Assembly: GCA_026004675.1 (NCBI GenBank)
Contig: BPJP01000001.1
Location: 558,001-622,000, forward strand
DNA: 64,000 nucleotides
Direction of reading: 5' to 3'
Source of the DNA: Gemmatales bacterium
Lineage (GTDB): Bacteria; Planctomycetota; Planctomycetia; Gemmatales; Gemmataceae
The position numbers were made by a program, and so were the translations under genes. The notes beneath the pieces were generated by a model, which was not told the DNA's origin, ran no database searches, and saw only the letters and a program-made list of their open reading frames with translations. Positions 6,453 through 16,344 of this stretch are shown here, one piece after another; position 1 is the first letter of the stretch, and every line of letters starts with the position of its first letter.

Positions 6453-9400
6453 CTAGTGCTCACCATCGCCAAACATCTGGTCCGCTTCCCGGCGAAGCCG
6501 ATCCAGGCGGATACGCTGCATCCAATTCGCCCGCTTATGCGTTGTGCCTCGTGTTTTCAGCAGGTTGTACCGTTCCAGGGCTTGTTCCCGATAGCTGGCC
6601 GCCAGTTCGTTCTTGCCCAGGCGCTGGCACGCGAGAGCCAGATAAAAAAGGGTCTCGGCTGAAACCATATCTCCGCAGCCTCGATGCAACTCTTCCAGCC
6701 GTTCCAGTGACTCCGCCACTTCCCCGTTTCGGTACAGCGAATAGGCGTAACAACGCAAAAGAGGAAGAGAAGTTTTCTGCTGCGACCATCGGTCCCGCGC
6801 CGTTTCCAGGGTGTCCTGGCGATCGATGCGTTGGCTCGTGGAAGTGCTACACGTCAGCAACACAGCAAATACGGAAGGAACGTCTTTCTCAGAGCGAATT
6901 CGTTTCAGCATGTCGTGGCAGATTCTGCTGAATTCGGCGGTTTCGCCAAGATGGAGCTTCACCAGGGCAAGCCGGCACATAGCTTCCAGGTTGTCAGGAT
7001 GCCGGTCGAGTACGCGGACAAAATCGGCTGCCGACTTCAGCCACCGTTCCGACTCCGCCTCGGCATCGCCGCGAACCATGAGATAGTGCCAGTCGTCCCG
7101 TCTTTCCTTCAGCAGGACATCGGTTTGCCAGATAACCGCATCCCAACGCCCGGCTGACCAGGCCTCATTTGCGATCCGTTCTCGCCAGTTGAGTATTTCC
7201 TCCGGCGTCGTGCGGAAGAATTCGGGATAGCGTGGATGGTTGCTTTCCCACAATTGCCGAAACGCTCTTTTATTCAGGGGAAGGGCACCTTGGGGGACGA
7301 TCCGAGACCCCGACAGAATCTGAGCAAAGCCCCGCAACGTCTCATCGGGATAGTCACAGGTCGGCAGCTTCCAGATCTGCTCGGTGCCATCCTCCATAAC
7401 CGTGCGTACCTGCCGGTCATTCTGGAAAGTGACCTCGACGACAGGGCGAGGATGGTGCAACGGGGGCGTGACGATCTGACCGCTGAAAGCGCTCCAAATG
7501 CGAACCGTTTCGTCCTCTGAGGCTGTTACGATCAGCGAACCATCCGGACTGAAGTCGGCATCCCATACTGTTCCTTGGTGCTTCAGGGGCGCGGTCGCCA
7601 TGGTGCCGGTGTCGATGTTCCAGATCTTGGCCACGGTTTCGTTGCTGCACGTGACCAAAAGCCGATTGTCCGGGCTGAAGTCGGCATTCGTGACTTCGCT
7701 GGCGTGTTCCAGCGGCGGACTCCGCGGCGCGCCGGTTTCCGCATTCCAAACACGAGCGAATTCCCGGTTTCCTGTCACGACCCATTTGCCGTCGTCGCTG
7801 AAAACCGCAAAATTAGCGCCCCGATCGGCAAGCATGAGCACCTTTCCAGTCGTGGGATGCTTGACTTGGATTCCGGCGGAAACCGGTTGCACGTTTACTC
7901 CCGGACGAGGGCGGAGACGGACCGACTCGATCCGCGAGGACTCCAAATCATAGATCGACCGGGGCGACAAGTGCTGATAGCTGCGTTTCGATGACTCGAC
8001 AAGCAAGGTACCCACTGCCAGGTCCCAAACGATGGCCGACCCGTCGTCGCTGGTCGTCAGCAGAAAACGCCCATCGCGCGTCAACGAGGTCGATTGGACG
8101 GTGCCGTTTTGCAGTAATTTGCTGGTGGCCAATTGCCCTGTCACGGTGCTCCAGACGCGAGCGGTGTTGTCGTCGCTCGACGTCACCACGAAGCTATCGT
8201 CGGGGGAGAAGCTCGGATACAAACTGACAGAACTATCGTGCTTCAAAAGGGAAATCAAACTTGCTTCCGACTTCAGACTCCACAAGCTGGCAGTATCGTT
8301 GTCGGCAATCGTCACCAGCATCGAACCATCGTGACTGTACGTGGCCCGCTTCACTGGTGCTGCGTGAGCGAGAAGAGAGATCATCTGCGCCTTTTGCGAT
8401 TCCGCGACCGTCCAGATTCGAGCGGTGCTATCGTCGCTGGCTGTAACGACCTGTTCGCCGTTCGGACTGAATGCCGCATAGCGGACGGGTCCGGCGTGTT
8501 GCAGGGGAGCGGAATACGGCTCAAAGTTATCAGCGCGCCAGATACGGGCACTGCCGTCCGAAGACGCCGTTACGATGAAGCGGCCATCGGGACTGAATCG
8601 TGCACAGGTGATTTCGGCACGGTAGCGGATGGCGCCGATTTTTTCGCCGGTAAACGCATTCCAGACAACGGCTCTATCGTTGCCGCCGGTCGTCAACACA
8701 CGTTCCCCTTGAGGATCGAAGGCAGCAGAGACAACCGAGTCACCATGCTTGAGCGGTTCGGTGATGGGCGAGCCGGTGCGGGCATCCCAGACGCGGGCAG
8801 TACCGTCAGCGCAGGCAGTCAGCACCCGTTCGCCATCTGCGCTAAACCAGGCCTGGAGGACGCGATCCTTGTGTTCGAGTGGCGGAATCTCCTTTGGTTT
8901 CTCCGAAAGATGCCAGATGCGGGCGGTCTTGTCGTCGCTGGCGGTAACAACCCATCGACCATCCGGCGAGAAAGAACCATGCCGTACGACACTGCCGTGA
9001 TTCCAGACGTATGCCAGTTTCGGGCTCTGTCGCAATAGTGCCGCATAACGCATGCGATGAAGCTTTTTCCGAGGCGGTTCATTTTCCAGCATCAGCGCCT
9101 CGGCATACCAGAGCAATGCCGAAAAGGCGTCGTTATTGGCGAGTCGGGCCGTGCCCGTTTCCACACACAAGCGGATCGCCCGATTCAAATTGTCGTCGGA
9201 CATGCGCTGGATGTTCAAGTGGTAATAGGATGCGCTGACGATAAGGGCGAAGAAGGCCAGGATGGAGACGCCGATAAGGCTGGCGATGGCCGGACGGCGG
9301 CGCACGAACTTCACAAACCGTTCGCGGGGTCGAGCGGGCCGGGCCAGAATGGGTTCATTGAGCCGAAATCGCCTGAGGTCTTCGGCCAGCGCCTGAGCAC

Positions 9401-10385
9401 TGGCGTAACGCTTGTTCGGGTTCTTCTCCAGACACTTCAGACAGATCGTTTCGAGATCGCGAGGAACTTTGCGAAATTGCGAAGGCGGCCTGGGTTCTTC
9501 ATTGATCACCATGTTGATGGTCGACCATTCGCTGTCTCCGAGAAACGGCGGCCGGCTCGTCAAGACTTCATAGAGAACCGCGCCCAAGGCGTAAATGTCG
9601 ACAGGGGTGCCGATGTCTTCGGTGCGTCCGGCGGCTTGCTCCGGGGCCATGTAGGCTGGCGTGCCGAGTACGGCCCCGGTTCGCGTCTGCTGATTGTCAT
9701 CGTCCAGCCGTTTCGCCAGCCCGAAGTCGCTTACTTTCGGGACCCCGTCCGAGGTCACCAGGATATTGCTCGGTTTCAAATCGCGATGGATGATCCGTCG
9801 TTGATGGGCGTAATGGATGGCCTGCGCGACAGTCTCGATGAGCTGGGCCGCCTCTTCAAGAGAAAGCTGCTCGCGTTTCAACAGATCGGCGAGGGTGCCG
9901 CCATCGACATATTCGAGTGAAAAAAACGGCGTACCGTCATGCTCGCCGATTTCATAGATGCCCACCAGGTTGGGGTGTTGCAAACTGGCGAACGCCTCCG
10001 CTTCCGAACGAAAACGCATCAGCAGTTCCGGTCCAGCATGCGCCGACGACAGGATCATCTTCAACGCGACGAGCCGATCCAACGCCAGTTGCCGAGCCTT
10101 GTAGACGACTCCCATGCCGCCTCTGCCAAGTTCCGACAGGATTTCATAACCCGGTATTTCCGGAAACGAGCGAGAAATCCCCGTGTCGGGAACCCGGCGA
10201 TCGTCTCGTGTCGCCCACGGGTCGAATGGAGCCTCTGTTCCAGAGGCATCTTCCTGCTGGAAGAAAGCTGTCTCCAGTTCAGCTGACGCACCGCATTCGG
10301 GGCAGATCAAGTGGTTTGGCGAAGTCGGCGATTGCTCGCCAATTTCCCACTGATGGCCTTTCGAACAACGGAAGCGTGAGGACAT
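6453..10385 (-). CDS. Membrane Ser/Thr protein kinase with WD40 propeller (kinase 1)
   Basis: This 1,310-residue protein starts with a possible zinc ribbon (CSKGHQW at 7-13, CPECG at 28-32). A Hanks-type kinase domain follows (about 80-345) with GRGGMGVVYKA, the ATP-binding Lys at 109, catalytic HRDLKPSN (200-207), DFG (220-222) and APE. A single transmembrane helix lies near 364-388 (RRPAIASLIGVSILAFFALIVSA reads as its core). About eleven WD40-like units follow, of the form FSPDGRWVVTASDDKTARIW. The C-terminal 250 residues look like TPR-type helices. The kinase would be cytoplasmic and the propeller would lie across the inner membrane, presumably sensing a ligand. This layout is typical of planctomycete kinases. 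It shares its design with kinase 2 at 19346-23629. No substrate gene is evident nearby. Confidence 0.93.
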   Translation of the reverse strand: MSSRFRCSKGHQWEIGEQSPTSPNHLICPECGASAELETAFFQQEDASGTEAPFDPWATRDDRRVPDTGISRSFPEIPGYEILSELGRGGMGVVYKARQLALDRLVALKMILSSAHAGPELLMRFRSEAEAFASLQHPNLVGIYEIGEHDGTPFFSLEYVDGGTLADLLKREQLSLEEAAQLIETVAQAIHYAHQRRIIHRDLKPSNILVTSDGVPKVSDFGLAKRLDDDNQQTRTGAVLGTPAYMAPEQAAGRTEDIGTPVDIYALGAVLYEVLTSRPPFLGDSEWSTINMVINEEPRPPSQFRKVPRDLETICLKCLEKNPNKRYASAQALAEDLRRFRLNEPILARPARPRERFVKFVRRRPAIASLIGVSILAFFALIVSASYYHLNIQRMSDDNLNRAIRLCVETGTARLANNDAFSALLWYAEALMLENEPPRKKLHRMRYAALLRQSPKLAYVWNHGSVVRHGSFSPDGRWVVTASDDKTARIWHLSEKPKEIPPLEHKDRVLQAWFSADGERVLTACADGTARVWDARTGSPITEPLKHGDSVVSAAFDPQGERVLTTGGNDRAVVWNAFTGEKIGAIRYRAEITCARFSPDGRFIVTASSDGSARIWRADNFEPYSAPLQHAGPVRYAAFSPNGEQVVTASDDSTARIWTVAESQKAQMISLLAHAAPVKRATYSHDGSMLVTIADNDTASLWSLKSEASLISLLKHDSSVSLYPSFSPDDSFVVTSSDDNTARVWSTVTGQLATSKLLQNGTVQSTSLTRDGRFLLTTSDDGSAIVWDLAVGTLLVESSKRSYQHLSPRSIYDLESSRIESVRLRPRPGVNVQPVSAGIQVKHPTTGKVLMLADRGANFAVFSDDGKWVVTGNREFARVWNAETGAPRSPPLEHASEVTNADFSPDNRLLVTCSNETVAKIWNIDTGTMATAPLKHQGTVWDADFSPDGSLIVTASEDETVRIWSAFSGQIVTPPLHHPRPVVEVTFQNDRQVRTVMEDGTEQIWKLPTCDYPDETLRGFAQILSGSRIVPQGALPLNKRAFRQLWESNHPRYPEFFRTTPEEILNWRERIANEAWSAGRWDAVIWQTDVLLKERRDDWHYLMVRGDAEAESERWLKSAADFVRVLDRHPDNLEAMCRLALVKLHLGETAEFSRICHDMLKRIRSEKDVPSVFAVLLTCSTSTSQRIDRQDTLETARDRWSQQKTSLPLLRCYAYSLYRNGEVAESLERLEELHRGCGDMVSAETLFYLALACQRLGKNELAASYREQALERYNLLKTRGTTHKRANWMQRIRLDRLRREADQMFGDGEH

Positions 10386-10636
10386 AAGCGAAGAAGTGGC
10401 TTACACGAATACTTGTCAGTTGCATCGCTATGGCAAGCGAACGATTACGCAATTTTATCCCAAAGCGGCGGTAACTACCATAGGCAGCTCCGTTTAGCAT
10501 TTACCAATTGTCCCGGTCATGCGAATTACACCAGTGGCAAAAAGCAGGAAGACGCCGAAGACTTTGACCGCATGCTGGCGAAACATGCGCCAGTCGGGTA
10601 ACCTGGGTGGATCGACAACCATGGGGGAAACCTGCG

Positions 10637-10996
10637 ATGATTGGCAAAAACCAGATGATGGCGCTGTTGGCTGGATTCCTTCTCTCGGCTCTGTGTTGGG
10701 CACAGGACGGCGACAAGAAACAACCAGAGAACCAACCTGCCGAACCGGCAAATGTCAGCCCCCTTCCGACGACCTACCTTTACTACCGGGTCAATCGCTA
10801 CGACGTCTGGCAGTATTATGGCGTCAACCGCTATGGCCAGTTCCGCCCGCGAGTCAACATGAACCCTTTCGGCAGTTACTACCTGTATTCGGGCGAACCG
10901 TACTTCTATAATCCAGTACGCGGCACGCAAGTCGAACCGCATTGGAATGGCACGTATAATCGGCTTCCCGCTTTTATGCCCTATTGTGAAGATTGA
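10637..10996 (+). CDS. Small secreted Tyr-rich protein
   Basis: Starting at 10637 (GGGGGAAA about 9 bases upstream) this is a 119-residue protein with a signal peptide (MMALLAGFLLSALCWA, residues 7-22). A short charged linker (QDGDKKQPENQPAEPAN) follows. The mature part is rich in Tyr, Asn, Arg and Phe, with two similar units, YYRVNRYDVWQYYGVNRYGQF being the core. No family is recognised. Like the protein at 5073-5405 it looks like a small secreted structural protein. Upstream starts in this frame (10607) would hide the signal peptide. Function unknown. Confidence 0.7.
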   Translation: MIGKNQMMALLAGFLLSALCWAQDGDKKQPENQPAEPANVSPLPTTYLYYRVNRYDVWQYYGVNRYGQFRPRVNMNPFGSYYLYSGEPYFYNPVRGTQVEPHWNGTYNRLPAFMPYCED

Positions 10997-11173
10997 ACGC
11001 CAGGAAACGTTCCAATTCTCCGGTTTGGAACGAGCACAGGCAAACGTACGAATGGCCTGGCAACGGGACCGTTTCTTGTTGTTCCTGCGGACGTTGAACC
11101 TCGACGGCTGGCTGAGCCGACTGGCTTCAGGTGGCAGGCGGCGTGGCACAAGCCAACGACCGACAAGCGAGCG

Positions 11174-11473
11174 GTGTCGATGATGTACTACAATTTTTGT
11201 CCAACCTGTGGCAGTCCTATCAACCAGGAACAAAAGCCCGGGCAGCGGCTGATCTGTGGCGAATGCGGCATGGTTATTGGCGAGGTGGTGGCTTCGCCCA
11301 AGAACGTGATCGACCCGACCGCGAAATGGGTCGAGAGTGGTGCTGCCGCCCCATGCCCGATTTGCCAGCAAGTGGTCGAAGTGAAAAATAGCGGAGGCAA
11401 GCGCAGTTTCGTGCCTCACTTTCAAAAAGGCACCAGGCGGATGTGCCAGAACAGCGGCAAGCCGGTCGGTTAG
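11174..11473 (+). CDS. Small zinc-ribbon protein
   Basis: A protein of about 99 residues with three pairs of cysteines: CPTCG (after FNF-like NFCPTCGSPI), CGECG and CPICQ. The first two pairs form a typical treble-clef/zinc-ribbon (NFCPTCG ... LICGECG), with CPICQ and a later lone Cys adding a possible second site. The start is uncertain: GTG at 11174 or ATG at 11180 or 11183. Function unknown; zinc-ribbon proteins of this size often act as nucleic-acid or protein binding adaptors. The upstream 175 bases contain no other supported gene. Confidence 0.6.
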   Translation: MSMMYYNFCPTCGSPINQEQKPGQRLICGECGMVIGEVVASPKNVIDPTAKWVESGAAAPCPICQQVVEVKNSGGKRSFVPHFQKGTRRMCQNSGKPVG

Positions 11474-11567
11474 CGCTTTTCCGATTTTTTGCTGTCACGA
11501 GCTGAAATGAGACGCCGCCATCGACAGCGGAATTGCCCTCTCGTCTTCTGTCCCTAAAACGACGCCT

Positions 11568-12947
11568 ATGACGCAAATCTCCGCGATTCTGCTCGCTTTT
11601 GGCGAAAGCGGCCATTCAGCCCCGCAAAGCGTGCCGGCCATGGTGACGCTGGGTTGCATCATGGTCGCCACTTACCTCGCCATTGCCTTCGAATGGCTGC
11701 ACAAAAGCCTGGCAGCCATGCTTGGCGCTATCTTCGCCATCATCGCCGCCATGTACTTTGGCCTCTTCCTCGATGAAGCCAAAGATGTGCACGAAATCAT
11801 CGGTGAAGACCTCGGCGTCATTGGCGTCATTGTCGGCACCTCGATCCTGGTCGATATCGTTGGCCGATCCGGGCTTTTTCACTTCCTCGCCATCAAAATC
11901 GTCAAGCAAACCGGCGGCGATCCGGTCAGGCTTTTGTTCTTTCTCGTCCTGGCAACGATGGCATTCGTCACCTTTCTGACCATTGCGCCAGGTACCTTGA
12001 TCATGGTATCGCTGACGCTGGTGGTGACGAAAGAACTCGATCTCGATCCCAAGCCTTACATTCTGGCTGTCGCGCTTGCGGCCAACTCGGCAGCGCTGAT
12101 GACCTTCGCTTCCGGAATTTGCACGTTGATGCTTGGAACTGCCGGCAGGCTTCCCTACGTCGATTTCTTTCGCGTCACCACCCCGATGGCTATTCTGTCG
12201 GTCGTTGTCGTCTACTTCGTGATTCGCAAACGATATGCCCCTTTGCTGGTCACGCACGGCGATGTTGACGAGCGGCAGAAAAAAGTTGACGGTTTCGATG
12301 AATGGGCCTTGGTCAAAGACCGCCGGTTGTTTATCCGATCCGCCATCATTTTGGGAGGCACCATCGTCGGTTTCGCCCTGGCCGAGTCGCTGCGTGTCGG
12401 CATGGACTTTATCGCTTTTTGCGGCGGGACGGCAGCCCTGCTCTTCTCCGGCATCTATCCCGACGAAGCCATCAAGAAAGTCAATTGGACGGTTATTTTG
12501 TTTTTCGTCGGACTGTTCGTCATTATTGGGGCGGTCCGCGAGAGCGGGCTTCTAACCGTTCTGGCTCATAACATGGTCGCCGTTTTTGGCGGCAATCCGA
12601 CGCTTCTGATGATGGTGATGGCGATTTTCGTTCTGGTCCTTTCGGGTATCGTCGATAATATCCCCGTGGCCGCCACCTTGATTCCCATCGTTCGGGCCAT
12701 GGGCGAACAGGGGGTTGCGGTCAATCCTTTGTGGTGGACCTTGATCATTGCCTCGAATCTCGGCGGGAACTCGACACCAGTCGGCAGCGTCAGCACCGTG
12801 ATCGCCTTGCACGCCCTGGAAAAAGAACGCCATAGCACCGTCTCCTGGGGCGAATTCCTCCGGCTTGGGGGTGCGATTCTCGGCATCCAGACGGTGCTGG
12901 TACTGGTTTATCTCTTTGCCTTTCAAAAGTTCAATCTGTTCCCCTAA
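11568..12947 (+). CDS. Ion transporter of the ArsB/NhaD (IT) superfamily
   Basis: This 459-residue integral membrane protein has about 11-12 hydrophobic helices and the two-repeat layout of ArsB/NhaD-type carriers. Recognisable family features are IAPGTLIMVSLTLVVTKEL in the first half and SGIVDNIPVAATLIPIV followed by GGNSTPVGSVSTVIAL in the second half, matching the conserved substrate-site segments of the superfamily. The substrate could be sodium/proton, an anion such as arsenite, or a dicarboxylate. The pattern VDNIPVAA...LGGN most resembles the sodium/proton antiporter NhaD and ArsB groups, but I would not name one. The 3' end overlaps the convergent gene ending at 12931 by 17 bases. Confidence 0.82.
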   Translation: MTQISAILLAFGESGHSAPQSVPAMVTLGCIMVATYLAIAFEWLHKSLAAMLGAIFAIIAAMYFGLFLDEAKDVHEIIGEDLGVIGVIVGTSILVDIVGRSGLFHFLAIKIVKQTGGDPVRLLFFLVLATMAFVTFLTIAPGTLIMVSLTLVVTKELDLDPKPYILAVALAANSAALMTFASGICTLMLGTAGRLPYVDFFRVTTPMAILSVVVVYFVIRKRYAPLLVTHGDVDERQKKVDGFDEWALVKDRRLFIRSAIILGGTIVGFALAESLRVGMDFIAFCGGTAALLFSGIYPDEAIKKVNWTVILFFVGLFVIIGAVRESGLLTVLAHNMVAVFGGNPTLLMMVMAIFVLVLSGIVDNIPVAATLIPIVRAMGEQGVAVNPLWWTLIIASNLGGNSTPVGSVSTVIALHALEKERHSTVSWGEFLRLGGAILGIQTVLVLVYLFAFQKFNLFP

Positions 12948-14070
12948 AGACAGGCGACGAAATATCGATGTCGTCTTCGCGGTCGAATGCTTCGGCGTCG
13001 ATGGTGGATTGCCGCGATTCCGAAATGACCCGTTGCAATTGGCGGAGAAGATAGAGTAAACGGAAATGAAACCACAAACTCAGGCTCAAGAGCGCGACCG
13101 TGGCGGCTTTCTTGGCCAGGGACGGCGGCATCTCGCCTCCTTTGGCAAGGTATTTCAGCCAAAGAGACAAGCCCGGCGCCAACCACAAAAAGCCCCCCAG
13201 TTTGTGATAGCGCAAGAATTGGCGTGCCAGTCGCGGCTCGGCTAGATGTTCCGACAGGGTACTCAAAAATAACAGATGAAAAAATGCCGACAATGCATAA
13301 AAGACTGCCGGCGCTAAAAACATTGCCTTGATGTTTGTCGAAGAGGTGTCCGCTCTTGCGCCGGGTAACAGCAGGAGGCCGACAAGGACGAATCCCAGGC
13401 AGCCAACCGTGGCAGCCTGGCAGGCAACACGGATGGCGGGGAAACCTTTCGGAGAAGCCACACGCATGCCTTGATAGGTCGCCACCAACCACGCCAGCGC
13501 TGCCGCGATATGAGCCACCACGGATAGCGTAGGAAAGATCCCGTACCCTTCACGATAAAGGTGTCCGTAAGTCCGATTGGGAGAAAGCGTCGGGTAGAGG
13601 ACCGTGCCCGCTGTCAGGATGTTGGCGACGCCCAACAGCCCCACCGCAAGAAGAACCAGCGCGACGGCTCGATGCAGTTCGTACCATTGGCCAAAAGCCG
13701 CCAGCCTGCTTGGAACACCCTGCCATTCCCAATCGGCGGTCGTGGGGAAAAGAGGCCGCGTTCCCCATTCGAACACGACGTCCGCCCCGCTTTGCTGCTC
13801 GGGCCAGGCCGGCGAATCCAAGATGGCAGGAAGACTCGTCGCATCGGATTCGTTGTTTTCTGGCGCAGACGGCGGTCCAAATCGCAGTGGCAGTGTTATG
13901 TTCGTTTCGACGGGTGTTTCAACTGGCGATTCAACCGGTCGATCAGCCGATCCGAGTTCGAGAAGTAACGGAACAGGTGGCGGCGTGCATCGTGACAGGC
14001 AGCCTGGGCAAAACACCGACCCTGGCACATTCAAGTTGACCCAAACGCCGCAGCAAACGCATTGATGCAT
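12931..14070 (-). CDS. Membrane protein with N-terminal zinc ribbon
   Basis: Starting at the ATG at 14070 the protein has 379 residues. It opens with CVCCG (residues 4-8) and CPGC (21-24), a zinc-ribbon pair. A Pro-rich, acidic linker of about 110 residues follows, and then about six hydrophobic segments (for example AVALVLLAVGLLGVANIL and LSVVAHIAAALAWLVA). The C-terminus is cytoplasm-like and acidic. This resembles planctomycete zinc-ribbon membrane proteins of unknown role, with a DUF4328-like helical region as one possibility that I cannot confirm. A TTG at 14082 would add four residues. It is convergent with the transporter gene and overlaps it by 17 bases at the 3' end. Confidence 0.65.
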   Translation of the reverse strand: MHQCVCCGVWVNLNVPGSVFCPGCLSRCTPPPVPLLLELGSADRPVESPVETPVETNITLPLRFGPPSAPENNESDATSLPAILDSPAWPEQQSGADVVFEWGTRPLFPTTADWEWQGVPSRLAAFGQWYELHRAVALVLLAVGLLGVANILTAGTVLYPTLSPNRTYGHLYREGYGIFPTLSVVAHIAAALAWLVATYQGMRVASPKGFPAIRVACQAATVGCLGFVLVGLLLLPGARADTSSTNIKAMFLAPAVFYALSAFFHLLFLSTLSEHLAEPRLARQFLRYHKLGGFLWLAPGLSLWLKYLAKGGEMPPSLAKKAATVALLSLSLWFHFRLLYLLRQLQRVISESRQSTIDAEAFDREDDIDISSPVFRGTD

Positions 14071-14219
14071 GACTCCTGCCAACCCTGTTTCGCGTGCCCG
14101 ACCGGGACGGAGAGATGGTTTTGCCTGATCGTAGTATAAGAAACCCGGAGCGTCCTAGAAACGCAAAACTGGTGCCCGTCAGGCAACAGTATCAGGCAGA
14201 CGAAGAGGCATTCAAATAA

Positions 14220-16154
14220 TCAAAAGCCGTTGTGGGCGCGCAGAAGTTCGTCGCGATAACGCTGCATCACGTCCGTACGACTGAGCATGCCGATGACTTT
14301 TCGGGTTTTTCCTCTTCCCTCGGCGACTGGCAAAAGATCGACGTCGCGCGAGCCGAAATCGCGAAGCGCTTCCAAAAGGTTCTCATCGGGCGAAACGGCG
14401 ACTGGCACATACAAGGCTACGTCCTCCGCACGAATCAGGTGCGGCGGGATGTCACTATCCAGCAAGCGATGCAGGTCTTCGGGACGGATGATGCCTCGAA
14501 GCTCGCCATCGTCCATCACGGGAATCGTTTCAAAACGAGGATTCTGTCGGGCGATGTTGACGATATCTGTCAACGTGTCGCTGCTTTTGACAGATGGAAA
14601 ATCGCGGATCATGATGTCGCGAACCATGATGTTTTCCAATTCGGACATCTGATGGCTGCGGGCGACGGATTCACCGCGTCGGCTTAATTTCTTTTCGTAA
14701 ATGCTTTCCGGATCGATCAGTGCTGCCAGCATGCTGGACAACACCGACGCCGTCATGATCGGCAGGATGATGCGATAATCCCCCGTCATTTCGTAAACAA
14801 TGATGATCGAACTGATGGGACCGTGCGTGGTTCCGGCGACGACAGCCCCCATGCCGACGATGGCGTAAATACCCGGATGGTCGCTGACCTCGGGCACGAG
14901 GAGATTGGCCGCCAGTCCGAAACAGACGCCAACCATGGCGCCAAGGAAAAGCGAAGGCGAAAAAATGCCACCCGAGCCGCCGCCCGCCAGTGTGATGCTC
15001 GTCATCAGCGGTTTGATCAGGATCAGGGGCAAAAGCCAATAGAGTTGGGCGATCATCTCATCCCGGTTGAGGCGGACTTTTCGATCCCCAGCCGTGCCGG
15101 CCAGCTCTTTGGGAATGCTTGATGGTTTGTTTTCGCTTTCATGGTGAAGGGCGTGCTCGACGAATTCGTAGCCGACGCCGAAAATTGGAGGAGGCGGCGG
15201 GCCATTTTCTTTCAGACGCCGCTGCTCCGCGGGCGACAGCTCCGCCGGCGCATACGGATACAGCACCCCCACCAGGCCGACGGTTCCACCGGCAATCAGT
15301 GCTCGCAACCACCATTTCGGAATCCACCGTTGAGCCAACGATTCGCAAGCATACAGCAATTTTGTAAACGAAACGGCGGCGACTCCACAAAGGATGCCTA
15401 GCAAAAAGAACTGCGGCAACAGACCCAAGTTACCGACGTATTGGTAATTCAGTTGTTTGAACGCAGGCGACAAGCCATGCTCGCCAAAATGAAGCTGGAT
15501 GACGTCGGCCAAAACGCTGGCGATAACGATCGGCGTCAAGTTTTGAACAGCGAAATTGCCCAGAATGATTTCGCTGGCGAAAATGACGCCAGCCAGAGGA
15601 GCATTGAAGGTCGCACTGATGCCAGCCGCCGACCCGCAAGCTACTAGAACCTTGATATACCTGGGGGGTAATCTCAGCCATTGGCCCAGCGAACTCCCCA
15701 ATGAGGAACCGATCTGCACGATCGGCCCTTCTCGCCCGACTGAGCCTCCTGTGCCGATACACAAGCCGCTGGCCAGAATTTTGACGATCGAAACGCGCGG
15801 TCGAATGACTCCATCCTTTCGCGCCACGGCGAGAATCACTTCCGGCACTCCATGACCCTGAGCTTCGGGAGCGAACCGCCGCGTCATCCACGCAACGATC
15901 AGCAAACCAATCGCCGGAACAGGACCGAGCGCGTAGCGCCACCACGGCTGCTCAATCGACAAGCGTAGGAACGTGCCAATACTCGCACTGGTGATCAGAT
16001 GGATAAGGTGAGTAAAGAGAACCGCCCCGTAACCCGACAACACGCCGACGATGGCTGCGTAGACAATCAGCATGGGCACGACGCTGGCGCCGCCTCGTCG
16101 GCGAAACTGTCGCAATCCCAGCCGCCATCGCTCGTTCCACCGTCTTTCCGTCAT
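14220..16154 (-). CDS. ClC-type chloride channel/antiporter with CBS domains
   Basis: This 644-residue protein has the ClC family signatures in order: GSVGREGPIVQIGSSLG (the GREGP selectivity loop), a middle GSGGIFSPSLFLGA loop (GIFSP type) and about ten hydrophobic helices over residues 20-450. Two CBS domains occupy the C-terminus, about 505-640, with MVRDIMIRDFPSV opening the first. CBS pairs usually bind adenine nucleotides and regulate transport. The family moves chloride, some members as chloride/proton exchangers. The start at 16154 gives a basic N-terminus (MTERRWNERWR) before the first helix. It stands alone between unrelated genes. Confidence 0.92.
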   Translation of the reverse strand: MTERRWNERWRLGLRQFRRRGGASVVPMLIVYAAIVGVLSGYGAVLFTHLIHLITSASIGTFLRLSIEQPWWRYALGPVPAIGLLIVAWMTRRFAPEAQGHGVPEVILAVARKDGVIRPRVSIVKILASGLCIGTGGSVGREGPIVQIGSSLGSSLGQWLRLPPRYIKVLVACGSAAGISATFNAPLAGVIFASEIILGNFAVQNLTPIVIASVLADVIQLHFGEHGLSPAFKQLNYQYVGNLGLLPQFFLLGILCGVAAVSFTKLLYACESLAQRWIPKWWLRALIAGGTVGLVGVLYPYAPAELSPAEQRRLKENGPPPPPIFGVGYEFVEHALHHESENKPSSIPKELAGTAGDRKVRLNRDEMIAQLYWLLPLILIKPLMTSITLAGGGSGGIFSPSLFLGAMVGVCFGLAANLLVPEVSDHPGIYAIVGMGAVVAGTTHGPISSIIIVYEMTGDYRIILPIMTASVLSSMLAALIDPESIYEKKLSRRGESVARSHQMSELENIMVRDIMIRDFPSVKSSDTLTDIVNIARQNPRFETIPVMDDGELRGIIRPEDLHRLLDSDIPPHLIRAEDVALYVPVAVSPDENLLEALRDFGSRDVDLLPVAEGRGKTRKVIGMLSRTDVMQRYRDELLRAHNGF

Positions 16155-16344
16155 GCTCTCCAGGGACCTGTCTGTATTCCTCTGCCGGTCATCACTAAAG
16201 AAAGCATAAGAATCCAGGCTCGGCTCGGCGAGCGACTCTATCGGCGAACGAACTCCCTACAGACAAAGATCGAGGCGCCCCGAGCCAGTGATCCGGCCAG
16301 CGCCGAACTTGCCAGCGTCGGGCACGTCGTGGCAACGCCACATA

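Noticed and set aside
8133..9920. Long plus-strand ORFs (301 and 287 codons) opposite kinase 1
   Set aside because: They lie wholly inside the minus-strand kinase, whose kinase and WD40 motifs are unmistakable; the ORFs are Arg/Gly-rich antisense readings.
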